Below, in pieces: positions 1 to 7,923 of a DNA stretch of 64,000 nt (the first letter of the stretch is position 1; every line of letters starts with the position of its first letter). The position numbers and the translations under genes were made by a program. The DNA is from Pseudomonas sp. GM48 (GTDB lineage Bacteria > Pseudomonadota > Gammaproteobacteria > Pseudomonadales > Pseudomonadaceae): NCBI RefSeq assembly GCF_000282335.1, contig NZ_AKJM01000105.1, positions 50,786 to 114,785 of the forward strand. The letters are read 5' to 3'. The notes beneath the pieces are model-generated. The model ran no database searches and had not been told where the DNA came from. It worked only from the letters and a program-made list of their open reading frames with translations.

Positions 1-850
1 TGGCCACCCCCGGAGATGGGTGCGGGCTATCGGGGACTCCGACCATCGTCATCGTTCCATCGCGCTTGAGCAAGGTCATGAAAGCATCGAGGTCATGGGG
101 CGCTGCCACAGTATTGAGAATGAAATCGAAACTTTTGCTGTGAGCTGCCATTTCATCGGCGTTGCGTGAGACAACCACCTCATCAGCGCCTAACTCCAGT
201 GCTGCTTGCACCTTGTTAGGAGAGGTAGTGAATGCAACGACATGCGCCCCCATTGCGTGGGCCAACTTCACACCCATATGGCCCAAACCACCGATGCCGA
301 CAATGCCTACCTTCTTGCCTGGACCCGCTTTCCAATGGCGTAACGGAGACCAGGTGGTAATACCGGCGCACAAGAGTGGCGCAACGGCTGCTAATTCGGA
401 TTCATGATGCGTGATCTTCAGAACAAAATGCTCATCAACCGTAATACCGTCGGCGTAGCCACCATAGGTGTTCTCGCCGCTGCCATCGAGCCACCCGTTG
501 TAGGTCTGTTGCCAGCCATGAGGGCCTTCGCAGTATTGCTCCAGGCCATCGTCGCACGAGTCACAATGACGACAGCTTCCGACCATGCAACCAACGCCGA
601 CGATGTCGCCGATCTTGTGGTTGGAGACTGCGCCACCGATGGCACTCACCCGACCTATGATCTCGTGGCCCGGTACCAGTGGATAACGCATGCCCGGCCA
701 CTCGCCGCGAGCCGCATGTAAATCGGAGTGGCACACGCCACAGTAGAGGATGTCGATCGCTACATCACTGCTACCAACAGCGCGACGACTGATCACGGTA
801 GGCGCGAGCGGCGTGGTGGGTGATTGCGCTGCATAGACTTTGGTTTGCAT
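1..850 (-). CDS. Zinc-dependent alcohol dehydrogenase, YahK/cinnamyl-alcohol type (3' end outside window)
   Basis: NAD(P)H-dependent oxidoreductase that interconverts aldehydes and alcohols in the cytoplasm. The frame is open from the ATG at 850 to the window edge, 283 of about 350 codons. It begins MQTKVYAAQ and carries the catalytic zinc segment GVCHSDLH followed by PGHE. A structural-zinc cysteine cluster, CRHCDSC, lies near residue 100. A Rossmann glycine motif follows, and the last visible part reads LLKRDGTMTMVGVP, typical of the YahK/CAD branch. The physiological aldehyde cannot be read from sequence. An SDR gene on the same strand ends about 108 bp upstream of its start, so the two may be co-transcribed. 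Confidence 0.9.
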   Translation of the reverse strand, partial: MQTKVYAAQSPTTPLAPTVISRRAVGSSDVAIDILYCGVCHSDLHAARGEWPGMRYPLVPGHEIIGRVSAIGGAVSNHKIGDIVGVGCMVGSCRHCDSCDDGLEQYCEGPHGWQQTYNGWLDGSGENTYGGYADGITVDEHFVLKITHHESELAAVAPLLCAGITTWSPLRHWKAGPGKKVGIVGIGGLGHMGVKLAHAMGAHVVAFTTSPNKVQAALELGADEVVVSRNADEMAAHSKSFDFILNTVAAPHDLDAFMTLLKRDGTMTMVGVPDSPHPSPGVA

Positions 851-958
851 AGTGTTTTTCCGTTGAGAGCGGTGAATTGAAGTGACTTGCACGAGCGTCA
901 GCGGGATATCGCCGCGCCGTAACGGGCATGGAGGAGGTGCCACACCCGGTTTCATCAA

Positions 959-1612
959 TCAGCCGGCATACGTCACTTCTGCGGTCCAAGACTCTTTTGG
1001 CTGGCTGTGCAGCGTCCAGAATGCTTCAGCAACGCCCACAGCTTCCGCTGAGTTGGGTTCGACGAACGTGGCCACCGTAACGCTGGCTACATGTACGCCA
1101 CGGGCTTTACTCGGTTCGAACAGCGCCATGGATAAGGCTCGTATTCCCGCTTTGCCCAGGCTCAGGGATAGGTAATCAGGATGAGGTGCAACCCCAAACC
1201 CACCGCCGGTCAACAAGATGGTGCCGTTGCCACGGGTGATCATTTGAGGCATGGCGGCCTTCGCCGCAGCCAGTGCGCCACCAATGTTTACTGCGAGGTC
1301 ACTGGAGAAGGTGTCGGACGGTTGGTCGGCGAGAGTCGCCTGACGGATGTTGGCGGCGTTGTAGTGCAGCACGTCCAGAGGGCCATGCTCTGATTCGACG
1401 TCCGCAATTAACTCGGCAATGTTTGTCGCATTGCTGGCGTCCACTGCGCGGACTTGCGCCACGTAGCCCATTGCGTTCAGGAGACCGGCGAGCTTGTGGG
1501 TCTTTTCCAGGTTCCGCGCGCTGAGGATCACACGAAAGCCTTCGCGGGCGAAACGCTGGGCAGTGGCGAAGCCAATGCCTGGGCCGGTACCAATGCTAAG
1601 GAAGGTTTTCAT
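959..1612 (-). CDS. SDR family oxidoreductase with atypical active site
   Basis: Short-chain dehydrogenase/reductase-like protein of 217 residues, somewhat shorter than the usual 250. The nucleotide-binding motif GTGPGIG is at residues 8-14, and a YNAAN segment takes the place of the usual NNAG. The canonical catalytic YxxxK is not intact: the tyrosine of DYLSLSLGKAG is seven residues before the lysine instead of four. It may therefore use another acid or have a non-redox role. It is transcribed away from the LysR gene at 1699, its probable regulator, and towards the alcohol dehydrogenase gene. The substrate is unknown. Confidence 0.85.
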   Translation of the reverse strand: MKTFLSIGTGPGIGFATAQRFAREGFRVILSARNLEKTHKLAGLLNAMGYVAQVRAVDASNATNIAELIADVESEHGPLDVLHYNAANIRQATLADQPSDTFSSDLAVNIGGALAAAKAAMPQMITRGNGTILLTGGGFGVAPHPDYLSLSLGKAGIRALSMALFEPSKARGVHVASVTVATFVEPNSAEAVGVAEAFWTLHSQPKESWTAEVTYAG

Positions 1613-1698
1613 CTGTTTGTCCTATTCGGGAGGTCTATTTCCGAAAAAGGCTAACAGATGCAAAATGAGAGATAATTATGAAAAGATGAAGAACTATC

Positions 1699-2625
1699 AT
1701 GCATAAAATGCAGGAATTCTTGGGGCGTGTAACTCTCGACGAGCTTTCGGCTTTCGTGGCGGTCGTGGAGGCGCACAGCTTCACAGGTGCCGCAAAGGTC
1801 ATTGGACGTGATGCCACGATCATCTCAAGGCGTATCGGCCAGTTGGAGGAGCGACTCGGGGTTCGTTTGTTGTCTCGCACGACTCGACGCGTCGCGTTGA
1901 CCGAGGTTGGGACGCTTTTTTATCAACGTATTCGGACACTTTTAGACGAACTCGATAGCGCCAGCCTGGAAGCAAGCAACTTCGCCGCCAGCCCGCAAGG
2001 GCTGTTGCGGGTATCTCTTCCCGTCACATTTGGCCGCAGATGGGTGGCGCCATTGTTACCCGCGTTCATTGCCCAACATCCGAAGATCCGAGTGGACGCA
2101 CGTTTTGCCGATCGCTACGTGGATGTCGTGGCTGAGGGATTCGATGTGGCGATCCGCGTGGGGGTTTTGCGTGACAGTACCCTTGTCGCGAAACAGATCG
2201 CGCCTTTTCGCAACCTGTTGTATGCAGCCCCGAGCTATATCGCTTTGCACGGTCAGCCAGAGACACCTGAGGCGCTATTGGATCATGCCTGCTTAGGATT
2301 CAGCAGTCACTCCAGCTGGCCAGACTGGGTGTTGAAGAAGGGTGGGCAACACAAGACTGTCCGGCCTACGGGACCATTGATCTCAGACAATTCGGAGTCG
2401 TTGCTTCAAGCGGCCACTGAGGGTGTGGGCATCATTCTTACACCAGATTGGCTGGCAAGCTCAGCGGTGCGCAATGGCGAGCTCGTACCGGTCCTGCCGC
2501 AATGGCAGAGCTCGGAGGTGGGGGGGATTTACGCAGTGATGCCACCAGGTCGACTCGTTCCGACGAAAGCACGTGTTTTTGTCGACGAAATTACGCGGGC
2601 GATTCAGGCGGGCTGGGAGCAATAG
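1699..2625 (+). CDS. LysR family transcriptional regulator
   Basis: DNA-binding regulator of 308 residues, normal for the family. The N-terminal winged helix-turn-helix covers about residues 14-72 (DELSAFVAVVEAHSFTGAAK and following). The C-terminal LysR substrate-binding domain includes a DVAIRVG segment. It diverges from the SDR gene at 959-1612 across an 86-bp spacer, the classic arrangement for LysR control of the opposite gene. It belongs to the common group in which the effector domain is preceded by RRVALTEVG. A short related fragment survives at 19944-20039. Effector unknown. Confidence 0.92.
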   Translation: MHKMQEFLGRVTLDELSAFVAVVEAHSFTGAAKVIGRDATIISRRIGQLEERLGVRLLSRTTRRVALTEVGTLFYQRIRTLLDELDSASLEASNFAASPQGLLRVSLPVTFGRRWVAPLLPAFIAQHPKIRVDARFADRYVDVVAEGFDVAIRVGVLRDSTLVAKQIAPFRNLLYAAPSYIALHGQPETPEALLDHACLGFSSHSSWPDWVLKKGGQHKTVRPTGPLISDNSESLLQAATEGVGIILTPDWLASSAVRNGELVPVLPQWQSSEVGGIYAVMPPGRLVPTKARVFVDEITRAIQAGWEQ

Positions 2626-2853
2626 CGAAGGGGCTGTAGGCGTTTAACCCCGATTTAGACACCTTGCGTGTAATGCCAACAACTCACTTCAGCGCGGCAG
2701 GACATACAAATATTATTGTTGTTTATGGAAAAAATATATTGATTTTTTTTAGATCGATACGGCTTTAGCATAAATCCATCTTCAAAAAAGCCATCGGGCA
2801 GCGAAGACGTTGTCTGATTTCCTAAACCAATAAAAACTGTCATTGGAGTTCTG

Positions 2854-3279
2854 ATGAGCCTTTCTCCTTTCCACCTCGCAATCCCTGTGTATGACCTGGC
2901 CGCCACTCGTACGTTTTACGGCGAAGTGTTTGGACTAGCCGAGGGGCGTTCCAGCACCCAATGGGTGGACTTTGATTTTTATGGCCATCAACTGGTCATT
3001 CACGAGCACCCAAAGACCGCTTCTCAAGAGAGTGTCCATAGCAACCCTGTCGATGGTCACGACGTACCGGTTCCTCACTTCGGCATCATTTTGGAGTGGG
3101 CACAATGGGAAGCGCTGGCCGAGCGCCTGAAGTCCTTTGGTACCAAGTTTGTAATTGAACCTTACATTCGATTCAAAGGGCAGGTCGGTGAGCAAGCCAC
3201 AATGTTTTTGTTTGACCCTTGTGGCAACGCGCTCGAATTCAAAGCCTTCAAGGATATGAGCCAGCTCTTCGCTAAATAA
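2854..3279 (+). CDS. VOC (glyoxalase/dioxygenase-fold) protein
   Basis: Small metalloprotein of the vicinal oxygen chelate superfamily, 141 residues with two paired beta-alpha-beta-beta-beta modules. It begins MSLSPFHLAIPVYDLAATR. Possible metal ligands are the early histidine in FHLAIP, the histidine in PHFGI near the middle, and the glutamate in NALEFKAF at the C terminus. Members act as glyoxalases, extradiol dioxygenases, isomerases or resistance proteins, and sequence alone does not decide. It stands alone, with a 227-bp AT-rich upstream region, and is followed by a strong hairpin terminator. Confidence 0.85.
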   Translation: MSLSPFHLAIPVYDLAATRTFYGEVFGLAEGRSSTQWVDFDFYGHQLVIHEHPKTASQESVHSNPVDGHDVPVPHFGIILEWAQWEALAERLKSFGTKFVIEPYIRFKGQVGEQATMFLFDPCGNALEFKAFKDMSQLFAK

Positions 3280-3286
3280 CTAATTA

Positions 3287-3312
3287 CCTGGCGCAAAATT
3301 TTTTGCGCCAGG
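3287..3312 (+). terminator. Hairpin terminator after VOC gene
   Basis: Perfect inverted repeat CCTGGCGCAAAA / TTTTGCGCCAGG with a two-base loop, 8 bp after the VOC stop codon. The A and T runs inside the stem would let it act in either direction. Confidence 0.75.
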
Positions 3313-3391
3313 AATTCTCAAATGAGCTGGAAGCTCATGAATCTAGCTACTGCGCTTAAGCAGTCCTTTCATTCCAACAAAAAGGCTAGAC

Positions 3392-4651
3392 ATGAAACGT
3401 ATCCCATTAGTTTGGCGGATTGTTGCTGGGCTGTTGCTCGGCGTGCTCGTCGGTTGGTACTTCAACACCCATCCGCAAAATCAGGTCTGGGTCAGTACCG
3501 AAATTCTTAAACCCCTTGGCGACATTTTCATCAAGATGATGAAGATGGTTGTTGTTCCCATTGTATTCTGCTGCATGATCCTCGGTATTGCCGGTGGCGG
3601 CGATAACAAGTCGTTCGGGCGCATGGGGGCCAAATCGCTGATTTACTTCTTCGCGATCACCAGTCTGGCTATTGTCCTCGGCCTGTGCTTCGCCAACTTG
3701 TTCGAACCGGGTAAAGGCACCGAAATTGCTGGCATCTCGCACAGTACATCGACGGTCAACATGGAGCCTTCAAAAGGCGCGCTGATTATCCTGCAGAACA
3801 TTGTTCCCGATAACGTGATAGTGGCGATGTCGGAAGGGAAGTTGCTGTCCGTGCTGTTTTTTGCCGTGCTCCTGGGAATGGCATTGAACACACTGCCAAA
3901 AGAGAAAAGCGCACCGGTCATTGCTGTTGTCAAAGGCTTGTCTGACGCGATGTTCAAGGTGGTCTCGTTTGTCATGGCTTATGCGCCTATTGGCGTATTC
4001 GGCATGATCGGTGCGACCGTCGCGACCTTTGGTTTTGCCTCGTTGTTGCCGTTGCTCAAGTTGATTGGTGTGGTTTACCTCGCGCTGATTGCCTTTGCCT
4101 TGATTTTCCTTGGGGGCATTTGCTATCTGATTGGCGAAAACGTCTTCAAGTTGATCAAGTACTTCAGGGATGAGCTGATTCTGGCGTTTTCTAGTGCGGC
4201 GTCTGCGGCGGTAATGCCGCAGTTGATGAAAAAGTTGGAAAACTACGGGGTCCCGCAACGAATCGTCAGCTTTGTGGTTCCGGTGGGATATGCGTTCAAC
4301 CTGGATGGTGCGTCCATCTTCCTCGGCGTAGCGACGATCTTTATCGCTCAGTTGTATGGCATCGATCTGTCGCTGACACAGCAAATTCTGCTGGTGGTCA
4401 CGATGGTGTTGACGTCAAAGGGCGCCGCTGGTGTGCCTGGCTTTGCCATCATCATTCTGTCTGCCACCCTGGCATCTGCAGGGCTTCCTCTGGAAGGGGT
4501 CGCGTTGATCGCTGGTATCTTCAGGATTATCGATAGCGGGACCACAACGTTGAACGTACTGGGTAATGCAATCGCCCCCTTGGTTATTGCCAAGTGGGAG
4601 AAGGCCAGTCTCGAACCTTCACGTGTCGAGCGAGTAGGGGAGCAAGCTTAA
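3392..4651 (+). CDS. Dicarboxylate/amino acid:cation symporter (DctA/GltP family)
   Basis: Inner-membrane secondary transporter, 419 residues, of the sodium/proton:dicarboxylate-glutamate symporter family. It is rich in hydrophobic segments from the N terminus (WRIVAGLLLGVLVGW). The family's substrate-site features are present: a small-residue stretch SSAASAAVMPQL, the NLDGASI segment (the NMDGT region of homologues) and SKGAAGVPG. Substrate choice between glutamate/aspartate and C4-dicarboxylates cannot be fixed. The periplasmic gamma-glutamyltransferase gene downstream would release glutamate, which favours a glutamate role, but a terminator separates the two genes. Confidence 0.92.
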   Translation: MKRIPLVWRIVAGLLLGVLVGWYFNTHPQNQVWVSTEILKPLGDIFIKMMKMVVVPIVFCCMILGIAGGGDNKSFGRMGAKSLIYFFAITSLAIVLGLCFANLFEPGKGTEIAGISHSTSTVNMEPSKGALIILQNIVPDNVIVAMSEGKLLSVLFFAVLLGMALNTLPKEKSAPVIAVVKGLSDAMFKVVSFVMAYAPIGVFGMIGATVATFGFASLLPLLKLIGVVYLALIAFALIFLGGICYLIGENVFKLIKYFRDELILAFSSAASAAVMPQLMKKLENYGVPQRIVSFVVPVGYAFNLDGASIFLGVATIFIAQLYGIDLSLTQQILLVVTMVLTSKGAAGVPGFAIIILSATLASAGLPLEGVALIAGIFRIIDSGTTTLNVLGNAIAPLVIAKWEKASLEPSRVERVGEQA

Positions 4652-4660
4652 CCTCCCTTT

Positions 4661-4702
4661 AAAAGAGTCTTCGGCGTGATCCACGCCGAGGGCTCTTTTT
4701 CT
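4661..4702 (+). terminator. Rho-independent terminator after symporter gene
   Basis: Long imperfect stem (AAAAGAG..CTTCGGCGTG pairing with CACGCCGAGGGCTCTTTTT) around a three-base ATC loop, ending in a T run just past the symporter stop. Confidence 0.85.
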
Positions 4703-4836
4703 TAACGCAGTACAGATAATAACTATTCCGCTTTTGCTGTTCTTCAGGCGCCCAGTCGTGCGGCTGTAATAGCCCAATCGCACACATGGACTTGCCAAAC
4801 GTTGCTGCCAATTATTAATAAAAAAACAGGTGGTTT

Positions 4837-6573
4837 ATGTGCAATAACTCTTTGTTCGACTTGGCACGTAGGTGTGCGCTGTTGAGCGCGCTGTGTGTGT
4901 CGTTCCTCACCGCTGGCGTTCCTCAGCTGGCGTCAGCAAGACCTCTTTCTCAGTTGGATGCTTCTGCAGTCGCCGTACCTGACCGCTTTGCCGCAGAGAC
5001 GGCCAATGCCATCTTCGCCAAAGGCGGCAATGCCATCGATGCGGCAGTCGCCATTGCGTTTTCGCTGGCGGTGACATACCCCGAGGCTGGAAACATCGGC
5101 GGTGGCGGGTTCATGACTGTTTATCACGAGGGCAAACCTTACTTCCTGGATTACCGCGAGCGTGCGCCGCACAAGGCTACCCGGGACATGTTTGTCGACA
5201 GCAAAGGCCGAGTGATTGCTGCGGACAACCCTGACGGAAGTGTCATTGGCCACCGCGCGGTGGGCGTGCCTGGCACGGTATCCGGCATGTGGGAAGCTCA
5301 TCAACGTTTTGGCAAACTCAAGTGGGCGGAGCTGATCGCCCCGGCGATTCACTATGCGCATGAGGGTTTTGTCGTCGATGAGACGTTAGCCAATCTGGCA
5401 GCGACCGAAAATGAAAAGCGATTCTCCGGTAAAACCAATTTCGCAGAGTACTTCGGCAAGTTGCACGCGGGGTCAACATTCAAGCAACCCGAGTTGGAGA
5501 CGGTGCTGAAGCGAGTCGCCGCAACGGGGCCGGACGGCTTTTATACCGGCAAGACTGCCGAACTCATCGTCAGCGATATGGATGCCCACGGTGGCTTGAT
5601 CAGTGAAGCGGATCTCAAAGGCTACAAGGCCGTCTGGCGAGAGCCGATACAGGCGAACTGGAATGGCTTTCAGATCGTCACGGCTCCACCTCCAAGCTCC
5701 GGCGGTATTGCCTTGGTGCAGCTGTTAAAGATGAAGGAAGTGCGCCAAAAGGATTTCCAGGGCGTTCCGCTCAATTCTGTCAGCTACATGCACCTGGTCG
5801 CTGAAATCGAGAAGCGCGTGTTTGCGGATCGCGCTCAATACTTGGGCGATCCTGATTTCTACAAGGTGCCCATGGAGCAGTTGCTGGATGAAAAGTACTT
5901 GGCCAGCCGTGCAGCGCAGGTCAATGTTTCAGTGCCCTCGGACACCGGTAAAGTGGTCGCTGGTCTGAACATCGCATCCCCGGAAAAGCCGCAAACCACT
6001 CACTTTTCAATCGTGGACAAATGGGGGAATGCGGTCTCTAACACCTATACGCTCAACGGATTCTTCGGCTCCGGTGTGGTTGCCAGCAAGACTGGCATTC
6101 TGCTCAACGACGAAATGGATGACTTCTCTGCCCTTGCGGGTGTGCCGAATCAGATGGGTGTTGTTGGCAATGACACCAACGCGATTGAGCCGGGAAAGCG
6201 TCCCTTGTCTTCGATGACTCCGACAATTTTCCTGAAGGACGGAAAAGTCGCTCTGGTCATTGGTACACCTGGTGGGTCGCGGATTTTTACCTCGATCTTT
6301 CAGGTGGTCAGCAACACCTATGACTTCCAGCTTCCATTGAAGGATGCCGTTGCAACGATGCGCTTCCATCACCAGTTGCTGCCGGCGAACACCATTTTTT
6401 GGGAGCCTTATGCCCCTATCTCCGGGCAGTTGGCAACCGACCTTGAAGCCAGGGGCTATAACCTAGCTGATCAGGGGTTTAACGGTGATGTCCAGGCGAT
6501 CAAGGTCCAGGGTCGAGTCCCTGAGCCCGTTTCAGACCCGAGGGGAAGGGGCGTGACGTCGCTGGCTAAGTAA
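4837..6573 (+). CDS. ggt: Gamma-glutamyltransferase, periplasmic
   Basis: N-terminal nucleophile hydrolase of 578 residues that cleaves the gamma-glutamyl bond of glutathione and related compounds, by hydrolysis or transfer. An N-terminal hydrophobic segment ending near ASA/ARP (residues about 12-33) is a secretion signal. The precursor would self-cleave before Thr387 of the TTHFS motif, and this threonine becomes the nucleophile of the small subunit. Other family landmarks are ERAPHKATRDM, GGGGF, the lid-region NDEMDDFS, KRPLSSMTP and GTPGGSRI. With the upstream symporter it could form a glutathione-scavenging pair. Length and motifs look intact. Confidence 0.95.
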   Translation: MCNNSLFDLARRCALLSALCVSFLTAGVPQLASARPLSQLDASAVAVPDRFAAETANAIFAKGGNAIDAAVAIAFSLAVTYPEAGNIGGGGFMTVYHEGKPYFLDYRERAPHKATRDMFVDSKGRVIAADNPDGSVIGHRAVGVPGTVSGMWEAHQRFGKLKWAELIAPAIHYAHEGFVVDETLANLAATENEKRFSGKTNFAEYFGKLHAGSTFKQPELETVLKRVAATGPDGFYTGKTAELIVSDMDAHGGLISEADLKGYKAVWREPIQANWNGFQIVTAPPPSSGGIALVQLLKMKEVRQKDFQGVPLNSVSYMHLVAEIEKRVFADRAQYLGDPDFYKVPMEQLLDEKYLASRAAQVNVSVPSDTGKVVAGLNIASPEKPQTTHFSIVDKWGNAVSNTYTLNGFFGSGVVASKTGILLNDEMDDFSALAGVPNQMGVVGNDTNAIEPGKRPLSSMTPTIFLKDGKVALVIGTPGGSRIFTSIFQVVSNTYDFQLPLKDAVATMRFHHQLLPANTIFWEPYAPISGQLATDLEARGYNLADQGFNGDVQAIKVQGRVPEPVSDPRGRGVTSLAK

Positions 6574-6585
6574 CCGTTTGAAGCA

Positions 6586-6643
6586 TGCGACAGCCCGCTG
6601 TCGCATCGCCCGGCACCTAGCCTGCACCTTTGCTGTGCAGGCT
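6586..6643 (+). terminator. Paired hairpins after ggt
   Basis: Two successive hairpins, TGCGACAGC/GCTGTCGCA at 6586-6605 and AGCCTGCAC/GTGCAGGCT at 6619-6643. The second is followed by a short pyrimidine-rich stretch. They probably end ggt transcription, although neither has a strong T run. Confidence 0.5.
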
Positions 6644-6844
6644 TCCTCATTTCACCGCGATAACGCTTGGGTGTTTCTTCTCACCTGACCCCTCATTTAT
6701 GCACCCCGCCATATCCTCCCGTCGCTCAAGTCGTCCGACCCGCTGATACTTCCTTCTTTCTGTCACGCGTGATGCGACGCGTCAGCCTGCAGCCGTGCTC
6801 GAAATTCGGCTTTGTAGCAGCACACTGGATTCATCACATACAAT

Positions 6845-6859
6845 CAGACAATCTGTTCG
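6845..6859 (+). promoter_or_regulatory. Putative GntR operator upstream of its own gene
   Basis: CAGACAATCTG followed by TTCG, matching the first 12 bases of the 15-mer CAGACAATCTGTCAA found at three other places in the cluster. It lies about 120 bp before the GntR start codon, consistent with autoregulation. Confidence 0.55.
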
Positions 6860-6976
6860 GCGAAATGTATGATTCTGGGTAGCGCACCAGCGTCCCCCGA
6901 TATTTGCGTCAAACCGACTTTGAATTGTCATTTTTGTGAATAGCCTGATTAATACCATATGAGGGAGAGTGCGTAG

Positions 6977-7714
6977 ATGAGTGAATCAAGCCTCCAAGTC
7001 CCCAAGCGCGGCGCGACGCTGCGCTTGTTAGTAGAAGACAAGATTCGAGAAGCCATCTCCTCCGGTGTGCTTCGGCCCGGCCAACGACTGGTCGAGCGTG
7101 AGCTTTGTGAGATGACAGGAGTTGGCCGCACATCCATTCGGGAAGCGTTACGACAGCTTGAGGCGGAAGGTCTGATTACCTGCAACCCCCACAAGGGGCC
7201 TTCGGTGAACAAAATCTCCTTGGAGGAAACGCGCCAGCTGTATGCAGTACGCGGACTTCTAGAAAGCTTCTCCGGGCAGGAATTCGCCTTGGTGGGTACG
7301 GATGCGCAGATCCGTCGCCTTGAGGAAGCCGCTGCGGTATTCGAGTTTCGGGCTCAGCAATATTGGCAATACCCTGACCGGGACCTCGATAGTTTGAGGG
7401 CTGCGCGTGATGCATTGATTGAAGCCAAGACCCAGTTTTACGTCTGCTTGATGGAAGGCAGCAATAATATTTTCATAGTCCAGATGCTGACCACGTTACA
7501 CAACCGGATCACATTGTTGCGCGCCACCTCCATGACCCAGCCCGGTCGTCTCCAGCACTCAGTCAAGGAAATCAAAGAGATCGTGGCAGCGATCAAGTCG
7601 AGGGATGGTGCCAGGGCGGCAGAAGCTTGCCGAGCACACATCGAGTTGTCGGCCAGGGTGGCCATCAATTATTTGGAAAGCGTCGAGCAGGAAGACCCAG
7701 TTATGTCTGATTGA
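6977..7714 (+). CDS. GntR family regulator, FCD (FadR-like) subgroup
   Basis: Transcription factor of 245 residues. The N-terminal winged helix covers about residues 10-75 (GQRLVERELCEMTGVGRTSIREALRQLEAEGL). A helical FCD effector domain follows, with likely metal/ligand histidines in TTLHNRITLL and ACRAHIELSA. FCD repressors usually respond to an acid produced by the pathway they control. Copies of a shared palindromic element occur before this gene, over its stop codon, and twice in the divergent GST/flavin-reductase promoter. This makes it the likely controller of the flavin monooxygenase cluster. Confidence 0.92.
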   Translation: MSESSLQVPKRGATLRLLVEDKIREAISSGVLRPGQRLVERELCEMTGVGRTSIREALRQLEAEGLITCNPHKGPSVNKISLEETRQLYAVRGLLESFSGQEFALVGTDAQIRRLEEAAAVFEFRAQQYWQYPDRDLDSLRAARDALIEAKTQFYVCLMEGSNNIFIVQMLTTLHNRITLLRATSMTQPGRLQHSVKEIKEIVAAIKSRDGARAAEACRAHIELSARVAINYLESVEQEDPVMSD

Positions 7715-7725
7715 CAGATTGTCTG
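7711..7725 (-). promoter_or_regulatory. Putative GntR operator overlapping the GntR stop codon
   Basis: TTGACAGATTGTCTG, the exact reverse complement of the 15-mer at 10738-10752. It overlaps the GntR stop and lies about 200 bp upstream of the alpha/beta hydrolase gene, so it could control that gene. Confidence 0.6.
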
Positions 7726-7743
7726 CAAATCTGGATATTCATC

Positions 7744-7766
7744 ACGGCGTGGTTGCGCCGTTTTTC
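7744..7766 (+). terminator. Rho-independent terminator after GntR gene
   Basis: Stem ACGGCG/CGCCGT with a six-base loop followed directly by a T run and C, 29 bp after the GntR stop codon. Confidence 0.7.
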
Positions 7767-7891
7767 TGCTGCCCGGTTGCCCGTAAGCCGGTGCTCCGTG
7801 TTCCGCTTTCGGGACAGGTAACGGAAGAGCGCGTGACCGGTTGAAATCGGTACGGCCCCAATTTGGGCTGTAAGACACTGACGTGATGACT

Positions 7892-7910
7892 CGTCACTTT
7901 AAGAGTGACG
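7892..7910 (+). promoter_or_regulatory. Hairpin just upstream of the hydrolase start
   Basis: Perfect CGTCACT/AGTGACG repeat with a five-base loop, directly before the GGAGAA ribosome binding site. It could be an operator or an mRNA leader hairpin; no T run follows it. Confidence 0.4.
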
Positions 7911-7923
7911 CAGGAGAAAAATA

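Larger units (their letters stand above)
6574..6976. other. Intergenic region between ggt and the GntR gene
   Basis: 403 bases without a convincing gene. It holds the two hairpins after ggt and, at 6845-6855, one copy of the CAGACAATCTG element shared with the GntR-controlled promoters. The 120 bases before the GntR start are AT-richer and probably contain its promoter. Confidence 0.6.

Noticed and set aside
3770..4384. 204-residue frame opposite the symporter
   Set aside because: Antisense shadow, Gln/His/Arg-rich, typical of the complement of a membrane-protein gene.
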